A stretch of DNA of 64,000 bases, taken from NCBI RefSeq assembly GCF_001429605.1, contig NZ_LMSS01000002.1, forward strand, positions 476,618 through 540,617. The letters are read 5' to 3'. The DNA comes from Phycicoccus sp. Soil802 (GTDB taxonomy: Bacteria > Actinomycetota > Actinomycetes > Actinomycetales > Dermatophilaceae). The stretch's first letter is position 1. Each line of letters opens with the position of its first letter. The position numbers and the translations under genes are program-made. Under the pieces are notes generated by a model. It was not told where the DNA came from. It saw only the letters and a list, made by a program, of their open reading frames with translations, and searched no databases. Shown one piece after another: positions 1 through 7,861 of this stretch.

Positions 1-549
1 GAGAACGCCGTCGACCAGCGCGTCGCGGTGCGGGGACTCACCCTGCACCGCAGCGGGCAGCAGGCCCTCGCCGGCGCCGGCGCGGCCGTGATCGCCCCGG
101 GTGCCACGGCCCAGGTCCCGGTCTCCTTCCGACTCGAGCCGGACACCCCGCCGGGTGAGTACCCGGCGGAGGTGGAGGTGGGCGGCATCCGTCGGGAGGC
201 GGTCCTACGGGTCGAGCCCGACCTCTCGATGCACGTCTCGCCACGGCGGGTGATGGCCGAGGTGGGCGGCTCGGCGGTCACGATCACCGTGACCAACGAC
301 GGCAACCTCCCGATCCCGCTGGCCGCCGTCGTGCGCGCCCGCACCGACGACGGCGGACCCGACCCGGGCCCCGACGTCACCCTCACGCTGACCGACGCGA
401 CGACTGCCGCGCCGGGCACCACCTCCGTGCTCCGGGGCAGCCTCAGCGTCCCCGACGAGCTCGACCCCACCCGTCGGCACACCGCACGGGTCCCGGTCGG
501 CACGGCCGACCTCGACGTCATCATCCTGCCTCGCGACCCATCGGAGTGA
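1..549 (+). CDS. Hypothetical protein, beta-sandwich domain (5' partial)
   Basis: The open frame runs in from the left edge in frame 1, so the true start lies outside the window; the GTG at 28 is probably internal. The visible 182 residues alternate hydrophobic and polar residues with motifs such as VTNDGNLPIP, typical of Ig-like or CARDB-like beta-sandwich domains, in two repeats (about residues 15-75 and 80-180). No signal peptide or membrane segment is visible. It is followed within 5 bp by a gene with a related C-terminal domain, so the three genes at 1-2145 probably form one operon. No specific function is recognised. Confidence 0.7.
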   Translation, partial: ENAVDQRVAVRGLTLHRSGQQALAGAGAAVIAPGATAQVPVSFRLEPDTPPGEYPAEVEVGGIRREAVLRVEPDLSMHVSPRRVMAEVGGSAVTITVTNDGNLPIPLAAVVRARTDDGGPDPGPDVTLTLTDATTAAPGTTSVLRGSLSVPDELDPTRRHTARVPVGTADLDVIILPRDPSE

Positions 550-554
550 TCACC

Positions 555-1439
555 ATGAGCACCACCGCACCCGAGTACCTCACCTCCCTGCGCGACGGCT
601 TCGCCGATGCCGTGCAGCAGTGGGTGGACCAGTCGACGACCGCCTGGGACCAGTGGCAGCAGGCCTGGTCGCCGGTCGTCGAGGCAGCAGGGCTCGGTAT
701 GCCGGGTGCTCCCGGCACAGCCCCCGGTCGCCGGTCGAAGGGTGCGCGCGGCCACGGCCACGGCCACGACCAGCACCACGAGCACGGGCACGACCACCAC
801 CAGCACGGGCACGACCACCACGAGCACGGGCACGACCACCACGAGCACGGGCACGACCACCAGGGGTGCGGCTGTCACGACCGGTGCGGGTGCGGCGATG
901 TGTGTGACTGCTGCGTGCCGGCGGCGGACGTGATCGTCCACGCCCGGGCCGGTGAGGTGCGCGTGGTGCCCTTCAGGCTCCACAACCCCTGGCGTCGCGA
1001 GCGCGAGGTGTCCCTCGAGGTCGGGCCCTGGCACGGCTGCGACGGTGACGACCTCGAGATCCGCGCGGTCCTGGAGGAGGAGAAGGTCGTCCTGAAGCCG
1101 TGCGAGGACAGGGTGGTCCGGCTGCTGGTGTCGACCCGCGGCGACGGCTCGTCGACCAGCAGGTCCGCGGACGTGGTCGACAAGGCGGAGCCCAAGGACC
1201 CGGCATCGGACGCACCCACCAAGCCCACCAAGGCGGCCGCAGCCGCAGCTGCGGCGCGTGAGTCCGTGGACGTGGTGGTCGCCTCGAGGAGCCGGACCGC
1301 CGACGTCGACTCGTGCGTGAGTGCCTATGCGGACGTCCGCTTCGAGGGCTGCGCGCGCCCGCAGCGGGTCGCCGTCGTGGTGCTGCCCGCGGAGTGCGAC
1401 GCGGTCGACCTGGGCTGCGACTGCGGATGCTGCTGCTAG
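555..1439 (+). CDS. His/Cys-rich hypothetical protein with helical N-terminus and beta-sandwich C-terminus
   Basis: 294 residues. Residues about 1-45 form an amphipathic, Trp-rich helical segment (WVDQSTTAWDQWQQAW) resembling phasin-type helices. Residues about 70-125 are a His-rich tract with four copies of a seven-residue H(E/Q)HGHDH unit, followed by a Cys cluster (CGCHDRCGCGDVCDCC), a plausible metal-binding module. A beta-rich domain follows with an Ala/Lys linker, and the protein ends in CDCGCCC-like cysteines. ATG 555 is preferred to GTG 546 because GGAG lies 8 nt upstream of it. It is sandwiched between genes with related beta-sandwich domains. The function is unknown; binding of a metal and of a particle or granule surface is inference. 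Confidence 0.75.
   Translation: MSTTAPEYLTSLRDGFADAVQQWVDQSTTAWDQWQQAWSPVVEAAGLGMPGAPGTAPGRRSKGARGHGHGHDQHHEHGHDHHQHGHDHHEHGHDHHEHGHDHQGCGCHDRCGCGDVCDCCVPAADVIVHARAGEVRVVPFRLHNPWRREREVSLEVGPWHGCDGDDLEIRAVLEEEKVVLKPCEDRVVRLLVSTRGDGSSTSRSADVVDKAEPKDPASDAPTKPTKAAAAAAAARESVDVVVASRSRTADVDSCVSAYADVRFEGCARPQRVAVVVLPAECDAVDLGCDCGCCC
777..860 (+). repeat. Four 21-bp tandem repeats encoding H(E/Q)HGHDH
   Basis: Four consecutive 21-bp units (CACGAGCACGGGCACGACCAC, the second unit with CAG in place of GAG) lie in frame inside the gene at 555-1439. They are nearly identical at the DNA level, which suggests recent expansion by slippage or unequal recombination. They continue into a Cys-rich stretch at the protein level. 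Confidence 0.9.
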
Positions 1440-1449
1440 GAGGAGTGTC

Positions 1450-2145
1450 ATGACGGAGACGAACAGCACCGACGAGACGCTGGCCCGGATCACCGAGCTG
1501 GCGCGCCAAGCCCTGCAGTCACAGTCGACCCTGGCCAAGCAGTCGCTCGAGCTGGGCCGGGCGGCCCTGTCCGGCGATGTCGACCGGTCCACCACCAGCA
1601 AGGCCTACCTCGACGCCGTGAGCCGCGAGGGCGCGCGCTACTGGCGTGAGGCCAGCGCCCTGGGCCTCGACTACGCCAGCGAGCTCATGGCGCTGGGCAC
1701 CCGGAGTGCGGCCCGCATCATCAGCGACGCCTCCGCTGCCGGCGGCACGCGGGTGCGTCGCGGCACCACCACCTCGCGCACCGGCGCTCCGCCGGCGCCG
1801 CCGGCCGAGCCGGACGACGGGGTCCGCCGCTCACGGGTGCACCTGCGAGCGGCCGTGGGGCAGACCGCCCAGGGCACGGTCACGGTCGTCAACCGGCACC
1901 CACGCGCCCGTCGCGTCGAGCTGGAGCCCAGCGACCTGCGCGACGCCACCGGCACGGTGGTCGCGCTCAGCCTGGAGGTCGAGCCCGAGCACGTGACGAT
2001 CCCGGCCGGGGAGGAGCACCAGGTCCGGATCTCGGTCGACCTCGAGGAGGCGGTCGTGCAGCCGGGTCAGCAGTACGTGGGGAGCGTGACCGTCAGCGGC
2101 GGCGACGAGGCCATGCTGGAGGTGACCGTCGAGGTCGCGGACTGA
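1450..2145 (+). CDS. Phasin-like hypothetical protein with beta-sandwich C-terminus
   Basis: 231 residues. Residues about 1-100 are predicted helical (LARITELARQALQSQSTLAK, then YWREASALGLDYASELMALG), resembling phasin-type granule-associated proteins, although no family is certain. A Pro/Ala/Arg linker follows. Residues about 135-231 form a beta-sandwich like those in the two upstream genes (VTVVNRHPRARRVELEP; VTIPAGEEHQVRISVDL). The strong RBS AGGAGGAG at 1438-1445 overlaps the upstream stop, so the gene is co-transcribed. Its 3' end overlaps the convergent epimerase gene by 53 bp. The function is not recognised. Confidence 0.72.
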   Translation: MTETNSTDETLARITELARQALQSQSTLAKQSLELGRAALSGDVDRSTTSKAYLDAVSREGARYWREASALGLDYASELMALGTRSAARIISDASAAGGTRVRRGTTTSRTGAPPAPPAEPDDGVRRSRVHLRAAVGQTAQGTVTVVNRHPRARRVELEPSDLRDATGTVVALSLEVEPEHVTIPAGEEHQVRISVDLEEAVVQPGQQYVGSVTVSGGDEAMLEVTVEVAD

Positions 2146-3226
2146 CCTCCCCCGGATCCGTCAGGGGTGCGGCGACCAGGTCCCGGGCGGCGCGCACCTC
2201 GGGGTGCAACCGCAGTCCTTCACGCGCCCATCGGGGCAGGTCGGGGCTCACCGCCAGCCACGCCAGTGAGGCGGCCACCGACGCGCGAGCCGGCCGCGCG
2301 GCATACCCGAGGCCCTGGGCCTTGGTCGAGGTGTACCAGTAGAACCGGCCCACGGTGGAGGCTTCCTCGCGCGTGGTCAGCGGGGTCGCGTCCCGCAGCT
2401 GGGCCCACCACTCGGTCGCGGCCGAGACGGCCCACGCGCTGCCCGCGTCCATCTCTGCGAAGGGGCCGGGCAGCCCGGCGAGGTCGGACACGAGGCTGTG
2501 GAGCATGCGCCAGCTGACGTCCTCGCCGCCGAGCAGGTAGCGCTCACCGGCCACCCCGCGCTCGAGCAGGCACACGTGGCCTGCGCCGACGTCACGGGCG
2601 TCGACGACGTTGCACCCGCCGGGGAAGGTGCTGCGCGTCGGGTCGAGCAGGTAGCGCAGGACGATGGCGTTGCTCGGGGCGAGCCGGGTGAAGGGTCCAC
2701 CCAGGACCACGGTGGGCAGGGCCAGCACGACCTCGAGGTCCAGCCGGCGACCGGTCTCGAGGGCGATCTCCTCCTGGGCGACCTTGCTGGCGTAGTAGGC
2801 CGGCGCTGGTTCGGACCCGAGGTGGTCTCGTTCGGACCGCGCCCGGGGGAGCAGGCTCGACCCGCGGGTCACCGACGACGAGGTGACGACGGCACGCGCG
2901 ATCCCGGCCGCGGCGGCTGCCTCGAGGACGGCCCGGGTGCCGTCGGTGTTGACCTGGTCGACCTCGGCGGCCCGGGCGGCACCGAAGGCGTAGACCGCGG
3001 CGCAGTGGACGACGGCGTCGCACCCCTGCATGGCGGCGCGGAGGGCGGGCGGGTCGGTGAGGGCCGCGGTCGCGACGGGCACCGTGTGGACTCCGACCTT
3101 CACCTGCGTCCTGCGGTGCTCGGGGTCGGGCCGCGCGATCGCGAGCACCTCGTGCCCCGCCGCGAGGGCGGCCGCCACGACCTGGCCCCCCACCATGCCG
3201 GTGGCGCCGGTGACCGCGACCTTCAT
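2093..3226 (-). CDS. NAD-dependent epimerase/dehydratase (extended SDR)
   Basis: 377 residues. The N-terminal Rossmann motif TGATGMVGGQV at residues 7-17 and the YYASK active-site motif (Tyr-xxx-Lys) near residue 143 mark an extended short-chain dehydrogenase of the dihydroflavonol reductase/HpnA-like type. A serine-rich TSSSVTRGS segment supplies the catalytic Ser. The substrate cannot be told. The ATG overlaps the stop of the upstream DUF362-like gene (ATGA), so the two are translationally coupled. The last about 20 residues are Pro/Arg-rich and lie antisense to the 3' end of the convergent gene at 1450-2145, so this tail is probably not part of the fold. Confidence 0.85.
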   Translation of the reverse strand: MKVAVTGATGMVGGQVVAAALAAGHEVLAIARPDPEHRRTQVKVGVHTVPVATAALTDPPALRAAMQGCDAVVHCAAVYAFGAARAAEVDQVNTDGTRAVLEAAAAAGIARAVVTSSSVTRGSSLLPRARSERDHLGSEPAPAYYASKVAQEEIALETGRRLDLEVVLALPTVVLGGPFTRLAPSNAIVLRYLLDPTRSTFPGGCNVVDARDVGAGHVCLLERGVAGERYLLGGEDVSWRMLHSLVSDLAGLPGPFAEMDAGSAWAVSAATEWWAQLRDATPLTTREEASTVGRFYWYTSTKAQGLGYAARPARASVAASLAWLAVSPDLPRWAREGLRLHPEVRAARDLVAAPLTDPGEVSPRPRRSPPAWPRRRR

Positions 3227-5181
3227 CGCGCACCCCGGACGTGGCGGAAGCCCTGCGCGTCGACCTCGGGACCGGTCGCCCTCGCGGCGCCCCCGGTGGG
3301 GTCGGGACCGGCCGGGCTGCCCGGGCGGTCGCCGAGCCAGTCGGTGACCGCACCGAGGACGAGGTCGAGGGCCTGCGTCAGGAGGGGTTCGGCGGGGTCC
3401 ATGGGCGGTCGTCCGATCCGGAACCCGCGACCCTCGAAGCAGGCCTCCAGGTTGTCGAACGTCGTCGTGAAGAAGCGTCGGTAGGCCTCCTCCAGCAACG
3501 GGTTCCGCAGCTCGGGCACCGCGGCGAGGTCGATGCCCGCCCACGTCGCGGGGAGGGCGAAGAGCTGTCGCCCGCGCACCACCACGAGGGTGCCCGACGG
3601 GGTGCGGGTGAAGGTCAGGCTGCCGTCGTCGAACTCCGCAGAACCGTTGGGGCTGCTGACAGTTCGCCAGGTGAGCCGGTGCCGGTCCGGGCTCCGCTCG
3701 ACCAGCTCGATCTTGCAGACGTCGATCGGCTCACCACCCCACGCTGCCAGGTAGTTGGGCTGGGGCAGGTAGAGGTTCCGCTCGGCCTGACGCGTGCGAG
3801 TGGTGCCGGTGGAGGACGGCGCCGACGAGACGGTCACCCGGCGCCCACCGAGGTAGTCGGCCATCAGGCTGATGCCCGCGGCCACGTCCACCCGGGCGAC
3901 CCACTCGTCGAAGTCGGCCCGGACCTCGCGGCCCACCTCGAACACGGTTGCCCCGTCCACGAGCCGCCAGCGCATCCCATCGGCGTTCTCCGGGATCCCT
4001 TCCACCAGCGCGTCGAACGCCGCGAAGAACGCCGGCAGCCCGTCATAGGCGCTGACCGGGTATGCCGCGGGGTCGAATCCGAGGGGTACCTCACGGCGGT
4101 CGACGGTGTCCTTGTCCACTCCGGTGGACCAGGCGAGCGCGCCCTGTCGGGCGGCGCCGACCGCACCGAGGACGGCCGTGAGGGGAAGGTGGCCGGCGGG
4201 GTCGTCGGCCGCGACGACCAAGGGGGTGAGGAGAGCCCGCACGGTCGACAGCACCGCGTCGGCGGGCGACGCGCCCTCGTCCGGCCCACCGGTGGCGGCG
4301 CTGAGGACCCGCGCCAGGCGCGGCTCCACCGCGACCGACCGCGCCGCGCCGCGGGCCAGCGGATGGGCCGCATGAGCGCCCTCCAGCATCGTCAGGCGGC
4401 CCTCGGTGCGTCCCGGGGAGGGGCCGACGGCGAGCAGGGCGCGTTCGAACAAGGCTGACGTCGACCGGTCGAGCCCGAGCAGCGCCGCGGTGGCGCTGTC
4501 AGCCGCGAGCAGGTCGGTGGCCACCACGAGGGTGCGGCTGTCGAGCGTCTGGGCGAGCCGGCCGCCGTCCGGTCCCACGCTCGCCTCGAGGGCGTCGACG
4601 ACGACCAGCGTCGGTGCGAGGTGGGCCAGGAGGTCGGCAGCGACGTCCGCGGCTTCGGCACCGGCCACCTCGGGAGCCGCGCCGAGGAGCGTCGTGAGGC
4701 CCGCGGCATACCCGTCGACCAGGTCGGTGACCGCGCGGGCGGCCACCACCCGCGTGGGCGCCTCCACCCACGCGCGGGACGCGAGGTGACCGGACAGCAC
4801 GCTCGTGTCGGGGACCCGTGCGGCGACCAGGTCGCGGCCGAGGTCGACCACGTCATAGCGCGTGCCGGTCGCCGTGCGGCCACCGAGACCCGCGAGCCGA
4901 GCCAGCTCCTGCACCGAGTCGTGCCCGCGGTCGCGGTCGTACGCCTGCACGGTCGCGCCGACGACGACGGGGCTGCATCCCCTGTCCTGCAACAGGTCCA
5001 CCAGCGCGTGGACCACGCTCGAGGCGACCGGCGTGGGCTGGCGCAGCCGCACGAGCACGACGGCGGCGCCGGAGAGCTCCGGGGCGAGGGCCGTGACCGC
5101 CGGGCCGAGGGCATCGACGTCCCCACCGCCGACCACGATGCAGGCCAGCGGGTCCCGGCTCGGCACGCCTCGGGGTGCCAC
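3223..5181 (-). CDS. DUF362-like protein with C-terminal SRPBCC/START-like region
   Basis: 652 residues from GTG 5181. The N-terminal about 250 residues show the DUF362 pattern (VVLVRLRQPTPVASSVVHAL, then a glycine-rich strand and ARLAGLGG), but no ferredoxin-like cysteines are present. The C-terminal region (about 430-600) alternates beta strands and helices like a lipid-binding SRPBCC/START fold (NLYLPQPNYLAAWGG, LTFTRTPSGTLVVV). The GTG start is supported by TTACAT six bases upstream on the same strand, a leaderless arrangement. It overlaps the epimerase by 4 bp. Family assignment is by pattern only and the function is unknown. Confidence 0.65.
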   Translation of the reverse strand: MAPRGVPSRDPLACIVVGGGDVDALGPAVTALAPELSGAAVVLVRLRQPTPVASSVVHALVDLLQDRGCSPVVVGATVQAYDRDRGHDSVQELARLAGLGGRTATGTRYDVVDLGRDLVAARVPDTSVLSGHLASRAWVEAPTRVVAARAVTDLVDGYAAGLTTLLGAAPEVAGAEAADVAADLLAHLAPTLVVVDALEASVGPDGGRLAQTLDSRTLVVATDLLAADSATAALLGLDRSTSALFERALLAVGPSPGRTEGRLTMLEGAHAAHPLARGAARSVAVEPRLARVLSAATGGPDEGASPADAVLSTVRALLTPLVVAADDPAGHLPLTAVLGAVGAARQGALAWSTGVDKDTVDRREVPLGFDPAAYPVSAYDGLPAFFAAFDALVEGIPENADGMRWRLVDGATVFEVGREVRADFDEWVARVDVAAGISLMADYLGGRRVTVSSAPSSTGTTRTRQAERNLYLPQPNYLAAWGGEPIDVCKIELVERSPDRHRLTWRTVSSPNGSAEFDDGSLTFTRTPSGTLVVVRGRQLFALPATWAGIDLAAVPELRNPLLEEAYRRFFTTTFDNLEACFEGRGFRIGRPPMDPAEPLLTQALDLVLGAVTDWLGDRPGSPAGPDPTGGAARATGPEVDAQGFRHVRGAR

Positions 5182-5227
5182 CCGTCCATGTAACCAGCGT
5201 GCCCTCGCCAGCGACAGGGGCCGATGA

Positions 5228-5233
5228 CATAGT
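5228..5233 (+). promoter_or_regulatory. Leaderless -10 element for DUF2630 gene
   Basis: CATAGT lies exactly 6 nt before the GTG start at 5240, so transcription would begin at or next to the start codon. No Shine-Dalgarno sequence fits. Confidence 0.45.
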
Positions 5234-5239
5234 GAGGAC

Positions 5240-5488
5240 GTGGCCGACGACATCGACATCCAGCAGCACATCAAGGGACTCATCGACGAGGAGCACAGCC
5301 TGCGCGGCAAGCTCGGCGCCGGCGAGATCAGCGTCGAGGAGGAGAACCAGCGCCTGCAGACCATCGAGGTCGAGCTCGACCAGTGCTGGGACCTGCTGCG
5401 CCAGCGTCGCGCCAAGCGCGAGTTCGGCGAGGACCCCTCCGCTGCCGAGGTGCGGGACGCACGCATCGTGGAGAACTACCGGGGCTGA
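5240..5488 (+). CDS. DUF2630 family protein
   Basis: 82 residues, acidic and helical, matching the small actinobacterial DUF2630 family in length and in features such as HIKGLIDEEHSLR near the start, LDQCWDLLRQRRAKRE in the middle and a short C-terminal VENYRG. The family has no known function; the protein is probably a coiled-coil of two helices. The GTG start is preceded only by a -10-like CATAGT at 6 nt, which suggests a leaderless transcript. It is divergent from the DUF362-like gene, and the two promoters lie in the same 58 bp. Confidence 0.88.
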   Translation: MADDIDIQQHIKGLIDEEHSLRGKLGAGEISVEEENQRLQTIEVELDQCWDLLRQRRAKREFGEDPSAAEVRDARIVENYRG

Positions 5489-5588
5489 GCCACCCGCCGT
5501 TCACCCGGCGTTCGGCGCGGCGGACTGGACACCTCAGCGAAGGGTTCTACTCTCGAAGTAGGCCGGAACCCGACAAAGGGGGTGCGCC

Positions 5589-5753
5589 ATGCGCACAACA
5601 CTCGCCCACCTGCACGTTCCCCACCCGCACGTAGCCCACCATGAACCGAAGTGGTGGCTGAGCCACAGCCTCGTGGCCGTCGCGGCCGCCGCACTGATGA
5701 TCTATGGTGCAGCCGTGCTGCTCGTCCTGACCGGGTTGCTGCTCTTCGCCTGA
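5589..5753 (+). CDS. Small single-pass membrane protein, His-rich N-terminus
   Basis: 54 residues: a His-rich N-terminus (six His in the first 18 residues, e.g. HVPHPHVAHHEPK), then WWLSHS and one hydrophobic helix at about residues 27-53. A strong purine-rich RBS (AAAGGGGG) lies 8 nt before ATG 5589, and the stop is followed 27 bp later by a large hairpin. It is too short for many gene callers. The function is unknown; the His cluster next to a membrane helix suggests metal or pH sensing, which is speculation. Confidence 0.6.
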   Translation: MRTTLAHLHVPHPHVAHHEPKWWLSHSLVAVAAAALMIYGAAVLLVLTGLLLFA

Positions 5754-5779
5754 CCCCGTCACCCCCAGATCTCCGCCCT

Positions 5780-5823
5780 GTTGAAGGTGGAACTACCGGA
5801 TATCCGGGCGTTTCACTTCCAAC
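5780..5823. repeat. Intergenic hairpin with CCGGATATCCGG core (bidirectional terminator candidate)
   Basis: A 12-bp perfect palindrome CCGGATATCCGG is flanked by imperfect arms GTTGAAGGTGGAA and TTTCACTTCCAAC. It lies between convergent genes ending at 5753 and 5842, so it fits a shared terminator. It is a weaker relative of the CCGG-core hairpins at 26716, 51930, 52910 and 62171. Confidence 0.55.
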
Positions 5824-5841
5824 ACAGGTGGAATCACTGGG

Positions 5842-6495
5842 TCACCAGCGTCGGTCGACCCACTCCTGGAGGTGGGGCAGCTCGTCCGCGATGACGGTCG
5901 AGTCGCCGTGGCCGGGCAGCACCACCGTGTCTGCGGGCAGGGTGAACAGCCGGGTGCGCACCGACTCGATGATGGTGTCGAAGTCGCTGTAGTCGTGGCG
6001 GGTCGCTCCCGGCCCGCCCGGGAACAGCGTGTCGCCCGTGAAGACGACCCCGAGCGCTGGGGCGTGGAAGCAGCACGACCCCGGCGTGTGGCCCGGGGTG
6101 TGGATGACGTGCAGCTCGACGTCACCGACCGTCAGCACCTGGCCGTCGGCCAGGGCCGCGTCGGGGGTGACCGGGTAGAGCTCGTCCCACAGGAAGCGGT
6201 CCTCCGGGTGCAGGTGCGCGGGCGCACGAGTGCCGTCGCAGACCTCGCCCACCGCGTCGATGTGGTCGAAGTGGCCGTGGCTGATGAGGACGCCCTGCAC
6301 GCGCTGCTCGCGCGGGATCGACTTCACGATCGCCCGGCCGTCGTGGCCCGCGTCGATGACCAGGCACTCTGTGTCGTCGCCGATCACCCAGGTGTTGTTC
6401 TCGAGGGTCAAGGCGCCCTCGGGTCGGTCGAAGGTGCCTGCGGTGACGATGCGCGCGACGCGCACGCCGCCCGGGGAAGGTGCGATGTCCGGCAT
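5842..6495 (-). CDS. MBL-fold metallo-hydrolase (glyoxalase II-like)
   Basis: 217 residues. It has the metallo-beta-lactamase metal motif [10 protein letters not shown] (HxHxDH) at about residue 80, a distal HTPGHTPGS motif, [10 protein letters not shown] with the bridging Asp, and a final LPGHGD histidine. Length and motif order match small hydroxyacylglutathione-hydrolase-like thioesterases. Substrate is unknown; mycothiol or other thioester adducts are possible in actinobacteria. The ATG at 6495 ([10 protein letters not shown]) is preferred because GAGGATGGGGG precedes it; an in-frame ATG at 6513 is the alternative. It is divergent from the DUF2200 gene. Confidence 0.85.
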   Translation of the reverse strand: MPDIAPSPGGVRVARIVTAGTFDRPEGALTLENNTWVIGDDTECLVIDAGHDGRAIVKSIPREQRVQGVLISHGHFDHIDAVGEVCDGTRAPAHLHPEDRFLWDELYPVTPDAALADGQVLTVGDVELHVIHTPGHTPGSCCFHAPALGVVFTGDTLFPGGPGATRHDYSDFDTIIESVRTRLFTLPADTVVLPGHGDSTVIADELPHLQEWVDRRW

Positions 6496-6519
6496 ACCCC
6501 CATCCTCACCCATCGCGGC

Positions 6520-6525
6520 TAGGCT
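6520..6525 (+). promoter_or_regulatory. Leaderless -10 element for DUF2200 gene
   Basis: TAGGCT lies 7 nt before GTG 6533. The same GGCTAGGCT string precedes the start at 24397, also at 7 nt, which supports a leaderless promoter. Confidence 0.5.
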
Positions 6526-6532
6526 CGCGCAG

Positions 6533-6874
6533 GTGAGCCGGATCTTCACGACGAGCGTGGCCGCGGTCTACCCCCACTACGTGAACAAGGTGGCGAAGAA
6601 GGGCCGCAGCCGCGCCGAGCTGGACCAGGTGATCGAGTGGCTGACCGGGTTCGACGAGCCCACGTTGACGCGACACCTCGCCGACGAGACCACCTTCGAG
6701 GACTTCTTCGCCGCCGCGACGGTGAACCCCAACGCGTCGTTGATCACCGGGTCGATCTGCGGGATCCGGGTCGAGGAGGTCGAGGACCCCCTGATGCAGA
6801 AGATCCGGTACCTCGACAAGCTCGTCGACGAGCTGGCCAAGGGCAAGCCGATGGACAAGGTGCTCCGCGGCTGA
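6533..6874 (+). CDS. DUF2200 family protein
   Basis: 113 residues. The start ([20 protein letters not shown]), the [10 protein letters not shown] segment and the C-terminal [20 protein letters not shown] match DUF2200, a small family of unknown function, over its full usual length. The GTG start is used here; the -10 candidate at 6520-6525 leaves no room for a 5' leader. The stop codon shares one base with the ATG of the next gene (TGATG), so the two are coupled. Confidence 0.88.
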   Translation: MSRIFTTSVAAVYPHYVNKVAKKGRSRAELDQVIEWLTGFDEPTLTRHLADETTFEDFFAAATVNPNASLITGSICGIRVEEVEDPLMQKIRYLDKLVDELAKGKPMDKVLRG

Positions 6875-7203
6875 TGACCCACGGGCTCTTCGTCTACGGG
6901 ACGCTCGCGCCCGGGCGACCCAACGCGCACGAGATGGACGGCATGGTCGGCACCTGGGAGCCGGCCGTCGCGCGCGGCGACCTGTTGCCGGACGGGTGGG
7001 GTGCGGCCGCCGGCTACCCCGCGATCGTGCTCGATGACGAAGGGCCCGAGGTGCCCGGGCTGCTGTTCCGGTCGGACGACCTGCCGGCCCACTGGGACCG
7101 GCTCGACGCGTTCGAGGGCGAGGGCTACGACCGGGTGCTGACGACCGTGCACCTGCACACCGGTGAGGATGTCCGCGCCTACGTCTACGCCCTGCGCCGG
7201 TAG
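6874..7203 (+). CDS. Gamma-glutamylcyclotransferase-like family protein
   Basis: 109 residues. FVYGTLAPG at residues 6-14 is the signature loop of the GGCT/AIG2 fold, and the acidic residue in LDAFEGEGYDR supplies the expected catalytic Glu. Members release 5-oxoproline from gamma-glutamyl peptides or amines, but the substrate of this branch is unknown. It is coupled to the DUF2200 gene by a one-base overlap. Confidence 0.82.
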   Translation: MTHGLFVYGTLAPGRPNAHEMDGMVGTWEPAVARGDLLPDGWGAAAGYPAIVLDDEGPEVPGLLFRSDDLPAHWDRLDAFEGEGYDRVLTTVHLHTGEDVRAYVYALRR

Positions 7204-7265
7204 TCCCGATTCGCCCCCACGGTGTCCGGCGACTTGGTAGCGTCCGGGCCGATGAAGGGGATGCC

Positions 7266-7847
7266 GTGTCAGCAGCCGGTGTGATGACGTCGCAGCAGAC
7301 GGCTGCGCGGTCGAGGGTGGCTGTCCTCGGGGCTGTCCTCGCGGGGGTCCTGCTGGTGGTGGGCGCAGTGGGCGTGCGGTTCTACGAACCGCTGACGTGG
7401 AACGGTTACGTCGGCCCCGGGGGAACAGGTGTCACCCTGGTCGACGATCCACTCTTCGGGTCCGCCGCGGTCCTCGATGGACCGGCCGGCAGCACCGCGA
7501 CCGTCGTCTACTCGGTCCGGAACGACGGTCACCTCCCGGTCACGGTCTTCGCTCCCGGCGCCGACGGGACGCAGGCCGACATCGTCGACGTGCGCTGGGC
7601 CCCGGTGTTGGGACCGGGCAACACCTTCGGCGGGGTGCGACCCGACCCGGAGGCCACCTCGATGCGGGTTGGACCGGGCGAGGAGGTCGCCATGTGGGTC
7701 ACCGCCACCAAGCCGCCCTGCGAGCCGGGTGTGACCTCGACACTCGACGTCGTCCCGATCCGGTGGGGGCTGTTCGGCCTGACCAAGGTGCAGCAGTTCG
7801 AGCTGAGCCCCAAGGGCCCTCCGCCCCTGGTGCTCTGCAAGGCCTAG
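7266..7847 (+). CDS. Membrane-anchored hypothetical protein with Ig-like domain
   Basis: 193 residues from GTG 7266. A single hydrophobic segment at about residues 18-40 (VAVLGAVLAGVLLVVGAVGV) is an uncleaved anchor or signal. The extracytoplasmic remainder is a beta-sandwich with two cysteines (CEPG and the terminal CKA) that could form a disulfide. AAGGGG sits 6 nt before the GTG. Position 7233 carries TAGCGT, a plausible -10. No close family is recognised; the motif VVYSVRNDGHLPVTV resembles the domains in the genes at 1-2145. Confidence 0.7.
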   Translation: MSAAGVMTSQQTAARSRVAVLGAVLAGVLLVVGAVGVRFYEPLTWNGYVGPGGTGVTLVDDPLFGSAAVLDGPAGSTATVVYSVRNDGHLPVTVFAPGADGTQADIVDVRWAPVLGPGNTFGGVRPDPEATSMRVGPGEEVAMWVTATKPPCEPGVTSTLDVVPIRWGLFGLTKVQQFELSPKGPPPLVLCKA

Positions 7848-7861
7848 GAGGTACGCACGAC

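Noticed and set aside
777-860. Short tandem repeats considered as a CRISPR-like array
   Set aside because: The 21-bp units are contiguous without spacers and are in frame within a coding sequence.
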